A DNA stretch of 64,000 nucleotides from Bordetella parapertussis (GTDB lineage: Bacteria > Pseudomonadota > Gammaproteobacteria > Burkholderiales > Burkholderiaceae_D), in NCBI GenBank assembly GCA_945866125.1, contig CAMBFZ010000012.1:1-64000 (forward strand), read 5' to 3'. Positions 34,513 to 44,300 of the stretch are shown here, one piece after another. The notes beneath the pieces were generated by a model that saw only the letters and a list, made by a program, of their open reading frames with translations, had not been told where the DNA came from and searched no databases. Both the position numbers and the translations under genes were made by a program. Each line of letters opens with the position of its first letter. The first letter of the stretch is position 1.

Positions 34513-35792
34513 CGGCTAAATACAGGACGACCGGCGACAATCGTATACCGTACCTGCCCCTGCAATTCATAACCCAAAAACGGCGTGTGCTTGCCCTGAC
34601 TGGCCAATGCCGAGGCTTGCACCAACCACCGCGTATCGGCATCAAAGATACACAGATCGGCCGCGCTGCCCACGCCTAGCTGCCCGGCGGGCAGACCCGC
34701 AACACGCGCCGCATCGGTGGTGATGCGAGCAATGGCAGCAGAGAGCCGCTGTTTTTCCGGCACCGATTCGTCGGCCCATTTGAGCGCTAATGCCAGCAGC
34801 AATTCCAACCCGGTTGCCCCCGGCGAGGCTTCGCCAAAGGGCAGCAGTTTTTCGTCATCATCGACTGGTGTGTGATCCGAGCAGATCGCATCAATCGTTC
34901 CGTCGGCGACACCCTGCCGAATCGCATCGCGGTCGCGCTGACTGCGCAGTGGTGGCGTCATGCGGGCGTTGGAATCAAAAAATCCAATATCGACATCGGT
35001 CAGGTGCAGGTGATGGGCGCCCACGTCACTACTGATAGGCAGTCCCTCGGCTTTAGCCGCACGCACTAACGCGACACCATCGGCAGAGGATAGCCGGCAG
35101 AGGTGCACGCGCGCACCGGTGGCGCGTACGAGCTCGAAAATTGTTTGCAACGCAATCGTCTCGCTCATTACCGGCACGCCAGCCAAACCAAGTCTGGACG
35201 CCAGCGGGCCGCTATGGGCGATGCCGCCTTTGCCCAGATGCGGATCTTGCGGACGCAACCAGACGGTATAGCCAAAGGTCTGCGCATACTGCAGCGCGCG
35301 CAGCAACACCGTGGTGTCTTCGATGGTGCTCTCGGCTTGCGCAAAGCCGACACAACCGGCTTCTGTCAGCTCGGCCATCTCGGTCAGCTCGCGACCCTTG
35401 AGCCCCATCGTCAACGCACCCAGCGGATAGACATGCGATTGGTTTAGGCTGCGCGCACGATGCACCAGCATTTCGACCAGGCCCGGTTCGTCCAACACCG
35501 GATCGGTATCTGGCGGGCAGACCAGGCTGGTGACGCCACCGGCCAAGGCGGCGTGCAATTCGGATTCGAGGGTGGCCTTGTATTCATAGCCTGGTTCGCG
35601 CAAGCGCACCGACAAATCGACCAAGCCGGGGGCGACGATCAGGCCGGTCGCATCAATGGTCTGATCGGCGATAAAACCGACCGGCGCGCTGCCGATAGCG
35701 GCGACCTTGCCGCTGACGATAAACACATCGTGGATCGCATCGATGTGGTTGGCCGGATCAATCAGCCGGCCGTTGGTGATCTGTAGTTTCAT
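34509..35792 (-). CDS. Dihydroorotase-like protein lacking zinc ligands (PyrC', pyrC-type pseudo-enzyme)
   Basis: This 427-residue member of the type I dihydroorotase family is adjacent to pyrB. The usual metal motif D-x-H-x-H is replaced by VDLSVRLREPG (about 57-67). The position that normally holds the metal-binding His before a Glu-Asp reads WLRPQDPHLG, and the H-x-x-H motif reads HLCRLSS with Arg in place of the second His. Only DHTPVDDDEK keeps its Asp. In Pseudomonas and related bacteria such an inactive PyrC' binds PyrB and is needed for assembly of aspartate transcarbamoylase; the same role is inferred here. An active dihydroorotase should exist elsewhere in the genome. Confidence 0.93.
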   Translation of the reverse strand: MKLQITNGRLIDPANHIDAIHDVFIVSGKVAAIGSAPVGFIADQTIDATGLIVAPGLVDLSVRLREPGYEYKATLESELHAALAGGVTSLVCPPDTDPVLDEPGLVEMLVHRARSLNQSHVYPLGALTMGLKGRELTEMAELTEAGCVGFAQAESTIEDTTVLLRALQYAQTFGYTVWLRPQDPHLGKGGIAHSGPLASRLGLAGVPVMSETIALQTIFELVRATGARVHLCRLSSADGVALVRAAKAEGLPISSDVGAHHLHLTDVDIGFFDSNARMTPPLRSQRDRDAIRQGVADGTIDAICSDHTPVDDDEKLLPFGEASPGATGLELLLALALKWADESVPEKQRLSAAIARITTDAARVAGLPAGQLGVGSAADLCIFDADTRWLVQASALASQGKHTPFLGYELQGQVRYTIVAGRPVFSR

Positions 35793-35815
35793 GGGTCTGG
35801 TTATTATTTTTCGAT

Positions 35816-36775
35816 TCAGCTGCCTGCCAACATACTCATCACTGCCATGCGCACCGCAATACCAAAGGTGACTTGCGGCAGGATCACGGCCTGCGCACCA
35901 TCGGCGACTGCCGAATCAATTTCAACGCCGCGGTTCATCGGCCCCGGGTGCATTACGATCGCGTCGGGCTTGGCGAGGGCCAGCCTTTCGGGGGTGAGAC
36001 CATAGCTCTTGAAATATTCCTGCGCCGAAGGGAGCAAGGCGCCGCTCATGCGTTCGTTTTGCAAGCGCAGCATGATGATAACGTCAACGCCTTTCAATCC
36101 TTCGTTCATGTCGGTAAACACGCGCACGCCCATTTGTTCCAGTCCAGTGGGCAGCAAAGTGCGCGGACCAATGGCGCGCACTTCAGGTACACCGAGCGTG
36201 GTCAATCCGTGAATGTCAGAGCGGGCAACGCGACTGTGCAAGATGTCGCCGACGACAGCAACCGTGAGGTTGCTGAAGTCTTTTTTGTAATGACGGATGG
36301 TGTACATGTCGAGCAGCCCCTGGGTCGGATGGGCGTGCCGGCCATCACCGGCATTGACGACATGCACATGGGGCTGATGGGTGTCGATCAAATGTTTGGC
36401 GATCAGGTAAGGCGCGCCCGACTGCGCGTGGCGCACGACAAACATGTCAGCATGCATCGCGGCGAGGTTGTCGATGGTGTCTAACAGCGACTCGCCCTTG
36501 CTTGCGCTTGAGGCCGAGATATTGAGATTGATGACATCTGCAGAGAGGCGCTTACTGGCAATCTCGAAGGTGGTGCGGGTGCGCGTGGAGTTTTCAAAAA
36601 ACAGATTGAAGACGCTTTTGCCGCGCATGAGCGGGACTTTTTTGACGTCACGGTCACCGACGCCGACGAAGGACGACGCGGTGTCAAGGATCCGCGTAAC
36701 AACAGCGCGTGGCAGGCCTTCGATGGTGAGCAGGTGCTGCAGCTCGCCGTGTTTGTTGAGTTGCGGATTATGCAT
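35816..36775 (-). CDS. pyrB: Aspartate carbamoyltransferase catalytic subunit
   Basis: This enzyme condenses carbamoyl phosphate and aspartate, the first committed step of pyrimidine synthesis. It has 319 residues. The carbamoyl-phosphate loop [15 protein letters not shown] (about 58-72) with S-T-R-T-R, the swinging-loop [14 protein letters not shown] (about 87-100), [16 protein letters not shown] (about 140-155) and the aspartate-binding [11 protein letters not shown] (about 276-286) are all intact. It overlaps the pyrR stop by eight bases and is followed by pyrC' 23 bases on. With the pseudo-dihydroorotase it probably forms a dodecameric complex. Confidence 0.97.
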   Translation of the reverse strand: MHNPQLNKHGELQHLLTIEGLPRAVVTRILDTASSFVGVGDRDVKKVPLMRGKSVFNLFFENSTRTRTTFEIASKRLSADVINLNISASSASKGESLLDTIDNLAAMHADMFVVRHAQSGAPYLIAKHLIDTHQPHVHVVNAGDGRHAHPTQGLLDMYTIRHYKKDFSNLTVAVVGDILHSRVARSDIHGLTTLGVPEVRAIGPRTLLPTGLEQMGVRVFTDMNEGLKGVDVIIMLRLQNERMSGALLPSAQEYFKSYGLTPERLALAKPDAIVMHPGPMNRGVEIDSAVADGAQAVILPQVTFGIAVRMAVMSMLAGS

Positions 36776-37277
36776 GGTCTACTGTGAGGAAAAGGCGACC
36801 GTCATCGGTCTTTTGCAGGATCAGCAGTTCGTTGTCTGCCACGTTGATTTGTTTGGCGACATAGTCGGCTGCGACGGGTAGCTGACGACCACCACGGTCA
36901 ATCAAGGCAGCGAGCATGATTTTGGCGGGCCGGCCGTAGTCAAATAAGGTGTTGATCGCTGCACGCGTGGTGCGGCCGGTGTAGAGCACGTCGTCGACCA
37001 ATAAAATCGTCGCACCATTGACGTCAAAGTTAATCTGGCTGGGCCGCACGTCAGGGTGCAGGCCTCTTTGGGCGTAGTCGTCGCGATAAAACGAGACGTC
37101 GATATTGCCGGTGTCTGTCACGCCGAGACTGCGCGCCAGCCGCTCGGCAAGCCACGCGCCACCAGAGTAAATGCCGACAATAGCAAGTCGGGGTGCGCCA
37201 GCAAGGCCGGCTTTTACCTGTTGTTCCAGTTGCGCATACAGCGCCTCGGCGTCGAGATCAAGATCGGTCATGGTCAT
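36768..37277 (-). CDS. pyrR: PyrR-type uracil phosphoribosyltransferase/regulator
   Basis: This 169-residue phosphoribosyltransferase-fold protein has the PRPP loop [18 protein letters not shown] (about 90-107). In Bacillus PyrR is an mRNA-binding attenuator of pyr genes with weak uracil phosphoribosyltransferase activity. In betaproteobacteria its regulatory role is less clear; no anti-terminator structure was looked for beyond reading the flanks, and none stands out. ATG codons at 37277 and 37271 are both possible, each inside the end of ruvX. It overlaps pyrB by eight bases. Confidence 0.94.
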   Translation of the reverse strand: MTMTDLDLDAEALYAQLEQQVKAGLAGAPRLAIVGIYSGGAWLAERLARSLGVTDTGNIDVSFYRDDYAQRGLHPDVRPSQINFDVNGATILLVDDVLYTGRTTRAAINTLFDYGRPAKIMLAALIDRGGRQLPVAADYVAKQINVADNELLILQKTDDGRLFLTVDHA

Positions 37278-37647
37278 CAAAGTATTGTTGCAGAATTATC
37301 GCCGCAGCGACATCGTCGATCCGCTGGCCGCGCTCTTGCGCTATCACCGCCGATGAGTAGCGCTCATCAATCAGGACGGTCTCCAGTCCGAAGCGGCCAT
37401 GCAGCTGATTGGCAAAACGCCGACACCGCACCGTCATCGCATGCTCGGCACCATCGGGGTGCAATGGCAAGCCAACCACCACCAAACCGGGTTCCCATTG
37501 GCCAACGAGTTCGGCGATTACCCTGAATTTGTCGTCATTGGTGGCCGCCGTGATGATGGTCAGCGGCTGGGCCTGTTTGAGTAGGGTGTTGCCGACAGCG
37601 ACGCCGATGCGTTGTAAACCGAAATCAAAAGCGAGGATGGTGATCAC
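37258..37647 (-). CDS. ruvX: RuvX/YqgF-type Holliday junction nuclease-like protein
   Basis: This 129-residue protein has the RNase H-like fold of the YqgF family. The N-terminal ILAFDFGLQRIGVAVG with the first acidic residue, VVGLPLHPDGAE, and LIDERYSSAVIAQ (about 91-103) match the family. Members are implicated in 16S rRNA maturation and in Holliday junction resolution. It overlaps pyrR and follows yqgE by 33 bases; the yqgE-ruvX-pyrR-pyrB order is widespread in beta- and gammaproteobacteria. The start is at 37647 (MITILAF). Confidence 0.94.
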   Translation of the reverse strand: MITILAFDFGLQRIGVAVGNTLLKQAQPLTIITAATNDDKFRVIAELVGQWEPGLVVVGLPLHPDGAEHAMTVRCRRFANQLHGRFGLETVLIDERYSSAVIAQERGQRIDDVAAAIILQQYFDDHDRS

Positions 37648-37680
37648 AGTCGCTGGTCCGCAGCGCGTCGCTGCGCGGGC

Positions 37681-38352
37681 TCACGCATGCCCGGCCTCTG
37701 TGCTGAGCAGGCCGGGATCGATCCCAAGCAACTGCATCGCCGCACTAAAGCGTTCCTCAATCGGTGTGTCATACAAAATATCAGGATCGGCCCGTACGGT
37801 CAGCCAGTCGTTACGCAAAATTTCGGCCTCGAGCTGGCCGGCACCCCAGCCCGCGCAGCCCAAGGTGATGAGGATGCGCTGCGGACCATGCCCATCGGCG
37901 ACGGCTTCGAGGACGTCACGCGAAGTCGTCAGCGCTACGGCGTCCGATACGGTCAGCGAGGAGCTGTAGGCGGTGTCGGGCGCGTGCAGCACAAACCCGC
38001 GGTCGCTTTGCACCGGCCCACCAAACATCACTGGTTCATGGTTGGCCAAGCCGCTGTGTAAGTCAATTTCGAGCTTGAGATCGATGCGCTCAAAGAGGTC
38101 ATCAACGGTGACATCGGTCGGCCGGTTGATGATCATGCCCAGCGCACCGCCGGCGTGATGCTCGCAAACGTAGACGACGGTACCGCCGAAGAGCGTGTCG
38201 CCCATCATGGGCATCGCAATCAGGAAGTGATCGGCCAGATTAAGCGGCGGCATGCTCGCGCTCGCTGCCAACGCAGAAAAGTCGGTGGTGCCCGCAGCCG
38301 GTTTGAGGGTGGCGGAGGGCGTCGTGGAGGAGGTCTTACCTTGCTTGGCCAT
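37681..38352 (-). CDS. YqgE/AlgH family protein (DUF179)
   Basis: This protein is 223 residues if MAKQGKT is the start. The conserved YqgE domain begins at LADHFLIAMPMMGDTLFGG and continues with VVYVCEHHAGGALGMIINRP, GGPVQSDRGFVLH and the closing LGCAGWGAGQLEAEI. About 45 residues before the domain are Ser/Thr/Ala/Pro-rich and probably disordered. The frame stays open to 38439, so an earlier ATG (38361 or 38439) cannot be excluded. The family is linked to alginate regulation in Pseudomonas but its mechanism is unknown. It heads the pyr cluster on this strand and diverges from the photolyase gene. Confidence 0.9.
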   Translation of the reverse strand: MAKQGKTSSTTPSATLKPAAGTTDFSALAASASMPPLNLADHFLIAMPMMGDTLFGGTVVYVCEHHAGGALGMIINRPTDVTVDDLFERIDLKLEIDLHSGLANHEPVMFGGPVQSDRGFVLHAPDTAYSSSLTVSDAVALTTSRDVLEAVADGHGPQRILITLGCAGWGAGQLEAEILRNDWLTVRADPDILYDTPIEERFSAAMQLLGIDPGLLSTEAGHA

Positions 38353-38490
38353 AGCGCGCATTTTATCAGCTTTGACGACCAAACCCGACGCAGATAGTTT
38401 GTCCGGGTCGATGCTTAAAGCGGTTTTTATCGAACGCAATGAAAGCGCTACACTGCGTGCTTTCCTGCAAACTCGTTACTCCCCATTCTC

Positions 38491-39969
38491 ATGAACCAAT
38501 TTGACAATACGCTGGTATGGTTTCGCCGCGATCTGCGCAACTTTGACCACGCCGCTTTGCACCATGCGCTAAGCCGCAGCCGTCAGGTATTTTGTGTTTT
38601 CATTTTTGATAAAACTATTTTAGAGCCGCTGCTGGCGCACGGCCCACACGACCGACGGGTGGCCTTCATTCACGCCAGCCTGCAAGAGCTCGATGCGGCC
38701 TTGCGCAGCCAGGGCGGCGGACTGATTGTGCGGCACGACCATGCGGCCACGGCGATACCGCAGCTGGCGGCTGAACTCAGTGTCGACGCGGTCTTTGTTA
38801 ATCGCGATTACGAACCTGCCGCAGTGGCCCGCGACGCTGCCATCGGCGCCGCCTTGCAGCAAGCAGGCCGCCGCCTGGAAAGCTTCAAGGATCAGGTGAT
38901 CTTCGAACAAGCCGAAGTACTGACACTGGCTGAGAAACCATTTTCGGTATTTACGCCGTATAAAAACGCGTGGCTTAAAAAATTCCAGCTCGCCACGGGC
39001 GGACTCGATGCGTCTTTGTTGGCACCCTTTTCCTGCGAGCCCAAGCCGGGACAGTTACGTGTACCTGCCAATACACCGGCCTGCCCGTCGCTAGCCTCGA
39101 TGGGCTTTGCAGAAGGGGATTTGTCTGCGCTGCAGATTCCTACTGGCATGGATGGGGGCGAGACATTACTGGAGGATTTTTTGCCGCGCATGGGACGCTA
39201 CCGGGATACGCGCGATTTTCCGTCAGTCAAAGGCCCGTCTTATTTATCGGTACATTTGCGCTTCGGGACGGTATCGATTCGCGCGCTGGCGCGGCGGGCG
39301 ATGGAAGCAATGCAGGCCGGGACCGGCGGCGAAGGCACGCCGGTCTGGCTGTCTGAGCTGGTGTGGCGTGATTTTTATTTCATGATCTTGCATCATCATC
39401 CGCATGTGACGCAGCGCGCGTTCAAACCGGAATACGATCGTATCGAATGGGAAACCGGCGCGGCCGCCGACACGGCTTTTGCCGCCTGGTGTGAAGGCAA
39501 GACTGGCTACCCACTGGTCGATGCGGCGATGCTGCAGCTTAATCAAACCGGCTATATGCACAACCGGTTGCGCATGGTGAGTGCTTGCTTCCTGATTAAA
39601 GATCTGGGCATAGATTGGCGGCGTGGCGAGGCTTATTTCGCGCAACATCTGAATGACTTTGATCTGTCGGCCAATAACGGCGGCTGGCAATGGGCGTCGT
39701 CATCTGGCTGCGATGCGCAGCCGTATTTTCGTATTTTTAATCCGGTCACGCAGTCCGAGCGTTTCGATGCAGAGGGCAAATTTATCAAGCGCTATTTGCC
39801 GCAACTCGCCCAACTCAACCCCAAGCAAATTCACGCACCCTGGCTGCTGACGGAAAGAGAATTAGAGATGGCCGGCATCACGCTGGGCGACACTTATCCG
39901 CAGCCTTTGGTCGCGCACGATCAGGCGCGCAAAAAGACGCTGGAACGTTATGCGGTGGTGAAGAAATAA
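38491..39969 (+). CDS. phrB: Deoxyribodipyrimidine photolyase (class I, CPD)
   Basis: This light-driven flavoenzyme repairs cyclobutane pyrimidine dimers. It has 492 residues. The N-terminal antenna domain opens with LVWFRRDLRNFDHAAL (about 8-23). The FAD-binding helical domain includes YLSVHLRFGTVSIR (about 251-264), SELVWRDFYFMIL (about 289-301), YPLVDAAMLQLNQTGYMHNRLRM (about 343-365) and NNGGWQWASSSGCDAQPYFRIFNP near 393-416. The tryptophans of the electron chain are in these stretches. It is transcribed away from yqgE, with 138 bases between starts. Confidence 0.96.
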   Translation: MNQFDNTLVWFRRDLRNFDHAALHHALSRSRQVFCVFIFDKTILEPLLAHGPHDRRVAFIHASLQELDAALRSQGGGLIVRHDHAATAIPQLAAELSVDAVFVNRDYEPAAVARDAAIGAALQQAGRRLESFKDQVIFEQAEVLTLAEKPFSVFTPYKNAWLKKFQLATGGLDASLLAPFSCEPKPGQLRVPANTPACPSLASMGFAEGDLSALQIPTGMDGGETLLEDFLPRMGRYRDTRDFPSVKGPSYLSVHLRFGTVSIRALARRAMEAMQAGTGGEGTPVWLSELVWRDFYFMILHHHPHVTQRAFKPEYDRIEWETGAAADTAFAAWCEGKTGYPLVDAAMLQLNQTGYMHNRLRMVSACFLIKDLGIDWRRGEAYFAQHLNDFDLSANNGGWQWASSSGCDAQPYFRIFNPVTQSERFDAEGKFIKRYLPQLAQLNPKQIHAPWLLTERELEMAGITLGDTYPQPLVAHDQARKKTLERYAVVKK

Positions 39970-39997
39970 TCGCCCTCACGCGCCGCGCGCTATTTTT

Positions 39998-41251
39998 TCA
40001 AGGCGTCACCGAAGGCACAACCGTTGTCTCCGGTCGCCTTGCCGGCATCTCGCCTTCGCCACGCAAAGGCCGGCTATGCTGGGTCAGATCGTACTGGGTC
40101 GCTCCTGCAGTCTGACCGGCACTCTTCAACCATTCCGGATGCGTGAGCGTGTCGCGCAAATCACGCCGCCCGGCTTCCCACCGCTCAAGAATCGACACGC
40201 GCGAAAATTCATAGTCTTTTGATTCCAGCTCATAAGGCCCTTGCCGATAAATCAAATGCACCAGATCAACCGGCGCCACATTGGTAACTTCGGCCAGATG
40301 GCGGACTTCGGCATCATCCAAGAGTTCTTGGGGTAACTTGGCCAGCAGGCTGCTGATAGCTTTGCGGGTGTTGACGATCTCAGCCACCATGTTGCTGGTG
40401 TAGCGAGTGCGACTGGAATACAAAATATCTTTCTGGCGCTTCAGCACTTCTTCAAAATTAATCGGGATGCTGCCACGGGCGCTAAACAAATCAACTTGAA
40501 AGACCAGCACGCTGCGAGATTTTTTGCGCATGTCGAGCACATGCTGCAAAGGTGTGTTGGATAAAATGCCACCATCCCAGTACGCTTCGCCGTCAATCGT
40601 CACCGGCGGAAAAGCGGGTGGTAAGGCACCGCTGGCCATCACGTGTTCAGGGCCGATCTTGGTATCAAGATTATCGAAATAATGTGAGTTGCCGGTTCGG
40701 ATATTGACTGCGCCTAAAGACAGCCGCACTTGCTGACTGTTGATCAGATCAAAATCGATCAGTCGCTCGAGCGTGGCGCGTAGTGGCCCGGTATCGTAGA
40801 CACTGAGTGCGCCGGGCGAGCCATCGGGCTGAAACGCGGGTGGCGGTATGCGCGGCTGATAAAAACCCGGTATGCCCATCAGGGCTGCCTGCCAGGCGCT
40901 AAATTGATTAAAGGCGCTGCGCGGTTCAGTTAATTCGCCACCCGATTTTAGCCAGGGTGATACCGGCATGGCATCGGTCAGCAGCAAGATACCCGAGGAC
41001 ACCAGATGCCAGAATTCAAGTAAGCGCTCAACACGACGCTGCGGCGGATTACCCGCAATTAGCGCCGCATTAATCGCACCGATCGATACACCCACCACCC
41101 AGTCGGGCTGATAGGGCGTACTACCTAGCTCTTCGTAAGCGCCGGCCTGATAGGCACCCAAGGCACCACCGCCTTGCAGCACAAAGGCGATATGGTCATG
41201 CTTGCGATTGATGCCGGTGGTTTTGCGGTTGGTGACCCAGTTGAGTTTCAT
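39998..41251 (-). CDS. Patatin-like phospholipase with DUF3734 tail
   Basis: This serine hydrolase is 417 residues from the ATG at 41251 (MKLNWVTN, with ACGAG upstream); the frame continues to 41335. The patatin oxyanion loop is FVLQGGGALGAYQAGAYE. The nucleophile motif is GVSIG (about residue 55), and the catalytic Asp lies in YWDGGILSNTPLQ. The C-terminal third (about 280-385), with RTRYTSNMVAEIVNTR, resembles the DUF3734 domain of proteobacterial patatins. Some relatives are lipases or are involved in polyhydroxyalkanoate granules. No signal peptide is seen, so it is probably cytosolic or peripheral. It converges with the photolyase gene, 28 bases apart. Confidence 0.9.
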   Translation of the reverse strand: MKLNWVTNRKTTGINRKHDHIAFVLQGGGALGAYQAGAYEELGSTPYQPDWVVGVSIGAINAALIAGNPPQRRVERLLEFWHLVSSGILLLTDAMPVSPWLKSGGELTEPRSAFNQFSAWQAALMGIPGFYQPRIPPPAFQPDGSPGALSVYDTGPLRATLERLIDFDLINSQQVRLSLGAVNIRTGNSHYFDNLDTKIGPEHVMASGALPPAFPPVTIDGEAYWDGGILSNTPLQHVLDMRKKSRSVLVFQVDLFSARGSIPINFEEVLKRQKDILYSSRTRYTSNMVAEIVNTRKAISSLLAKLPQELLDDAEVRHLAEVTNVAPVDLVHLIYRQGPYELESKDYEFSRVSILERWEAGRRDLRDTLTHPEWLKSAGQTAGATQYDLTQHSRPLRGEGEMPARRPETTVVPSVTP

Positions 41252-41361
41252 GTTGTGCTCGTCTTTGTCGTAGGGCATGCGGTCAGATTCGGGGCTTGAT
41301 TTTGCCCTGACAATGCAGCACACACTGTGAGGCATCGCAGCATGCGTTGAGGTGACACGAT

Positions 41362-44300
41362 TTAACGCACAATGAATTGCGCCAGTAATGCCAGCAACTC
41401 GGTCTCCCGATACGGCTTGCCCAGACAGCTACTGGCACCCAACTGCAACGCATGATCGCGGTGACGGGGCGCAGTGCGCGAGGTAATCATGATCACCGGC
41501 ACGTGGCGCAGACGTTCGTCTTGCCGCAGATTACGCAGTAAATCAAACCCATCCATGCGTGGCATTTCGATGTCGAGCAACATCGCTGCTGGTACTAGTG
41601 TCTGTAATTTTTCGAGGGCATCAAGACCATCACGGGCCAGCACCACGCTATAGCGATGACGCTGTAAAAAGCGCTCACTGACACGCCGCACGGTTAATGA
41701 ATCGTCGACAACCATGATTACTGGCGCCTCCGGTGTCTCTGGTGCATGCCTTGCTGCTGCCGATGAAGCAGTGTCGCTATTATTTGGAATGCGCTTCGCA
41801 TTGTCTGACTGCACCAGCGACAAGGGATTAACGATCAGTACGATACTGCCATCGGCGAGTATCGTTGCGCCGGCAATACCAGGCACGCGTATTAATTGCG
41901 GACCGATATTTTTGACGACGACCTCGCGGTTACCAACAATCGCATCCAATTCGACGGCCAGTAAGCGATCAACTCCGCGCAGGATCACGATCGTCGCCGG
42001 CTGGTCGGATAAACGCACAAGCCGCTCGCCAAGTAAGGTCCCCAGATGATGCAATGGCAGCTGCTCACCGCGCCAATCCATCCCACCAGCCTGGCGCGCC
42101 AACTGCGCGCGATCCACCGACAGCTGCACCACTTCCTGCACCATCGCCGAGGGTAACGCGAGCTGCCGTTGACCGACCGTGGCCAGCACAACCTGAGCAG
42201 TAGCCAGTGTCAGCGGCAAGATCATCGTGAGCGTTGTTCCCAATCCGCGCTCACTACGAACTTGCAGGCTGCCACCTTGCGCCAGCACCGTGGCCCGCAC
42301 TACGTCCATACCGATGCCGCGACCGGACAGGGCCGTGATCTCCGTGGCAGTCGATAAGCCGGGCTCAAAAATTAATGCAGCCAGCTCAGCCTCAGACAAA
42401 GCGGCATCGGCACTGCGCAGACCAGCCGCCACCGCGCTGGTGCGGAGTCGCGCCAGATCAAGTCCACGGCCGTCGTCACTGACCTGCACGACGATGTCAT
42501 TAGCCTGCTGCACGAGGCTGATGCGCAAGCTGCCTTGCACGGGCTTGCCCGCGGCTTCACGCTGCGCCGGCAGCTCAATGCCATGCCCGATCGCGTTACG
42601 TAGCATATGCTCAAGTGGCGCCCGCATTTTTTCCAGCATCCCGCGATCAAGCTCACCCGCGCCGCCCGTTATCTCAAGCCGGACCTGACGACCAAGCTCA
42701 CCGGCGACCTGCCGCACCAGATGGTGCAAGCCGCCGGCAATGCTGGAAAACTGGACAACCCGCAGGCGTCGTAAATCCGCCTGCAAGCTGCGCGCATGGC
42801 GCGACTGAGCGGAGATCGCCAGCGCGGCACCATCGATATGTCGGCCTAACGCACGCTGCACACTGACTACATCGCCCACGCTCTCTGCCATCATTCGGGT
42901 GAGCTCCTGCAGACGGGTGAAGCGGTCAAACTCCAGCGGGTCAAACTCGGCATTGGCGGTGAGGTGCAACTGCGAGGCGATCTGCGTTTCTGCCTGAATC
43001 TCCAGCTCGCGCAGCTGCGTGCGCAGGCGTCCGAGGTTGTCGTTAAGGTCGGTGATCGCTTGTCGCTGTTGCTGGAGCTCTCCCTGAATACGCGCGCCGC
43101 CCACCACGAGTTCGGCAGCTGAGCTCGTGACGCGATCAAGCAAGTCGGCACGTACGCGCAAATGCAGTGGTGCTGCAGCGGCATTAGCCGGATGAACGCG
43201 ATCCGCCACGGCCGCCGTGGCCTCAACAGCCGGCACTACCTCGTCTGCTGGCGAGAGCGCTGTAAACAAGCGCATCGCCTGATCAAACCCAACAAGTAAT
43301 GCATCCAACGCAGCAGGCGCAAGTGCATCAGATCGGGCTAATAATCCGACAGCGTGTTCCATCTCGTGCAGCTGCTGACCGAGCGCGGTGGCCCCGGCCA
43401 TTCGGGCGCTGCCTTTGAGGGTATGGAGCAATCTGAGCAGCGCAGCAGCGGGTGCGGGATGATCGGGGCGCGCTTGCCACAGCTGAATTTGCTGCTCAAG
43501 TTGCGGCATCATCTCGCTGGCTTCTTCAATAAAGATGCCTAGCAATTCGGCCTCATCGCTATTGGTTTGCACGGCGGGCGCGATGGCCTCGCGCGGTGTC
43601 ACACACAGCTGCGGCATCACCTGCGCGTTGATCGTCCCGGCCGGCGCGTGCGCTTCAATGGAGGCTTGGGTCGGAGCAGAATTATCGGCGATCTCATCGA
43701 TGAGATCATCGGCGGTCTCATCAGTGACCTCATCAGTGACCTCATCAGTGACCTCATCAGTGACCTCATCAGCGACCTGATCAGTGATGGCATCAATAAC
43801 AGTATCAGCGACAGTGATCGCGAGGTCAGCCGTTAGGGCAGTCGGACGAAGCGCACGAAGCTGTCGCGACAGGTCATTTAATGCGTGGATTAGATCAGGT
43901 TGTGCCAGCGGCTGTTTATGCTCACGCAGCGCAGCAAGCATCTGTACGAGCCCAGCTACGGCATCATGCAAAGGCGCACAAGAAATCACTGACACGAGCG
44001 AGCCCTCAGCCAGCCCTGCAGCCTGCAGGCTCAGCTCCAGTGCGGCAGCGAGTTCTTGAACGGCGTGGATACCAACGGTCGCCGAGCTGCCTGCTAAAGA
44101 ATGCGCAACATTTGCCGCGGCAACCGGCAGGCCTGCTTCAGGAGCCTCGCTCCAACGCTGCACCAGCACGTCGAGCTGCCCCACCAACTGTGTTACCTCG
44201 TCGAGGTAAATCGCATGCAAGGTCGGGCTGGCGCGCAGGCTGTCTGCATCATCGACCATGGGATGGTCTTCGGGCGCGTGTTGAGAAGCTAAAATGATTT

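Noticed and set aside
43717..43788. Possible CRISPR array
   Set aside because: Repeats are contiguous 12-mers without spacers, inside a coding frame.
43535..43836. Plus-strand frames with SVTSSVTSS or DLISDLISD repeats
   Set aside because: Shadow translations of the 12-bp repeat inside chpA.
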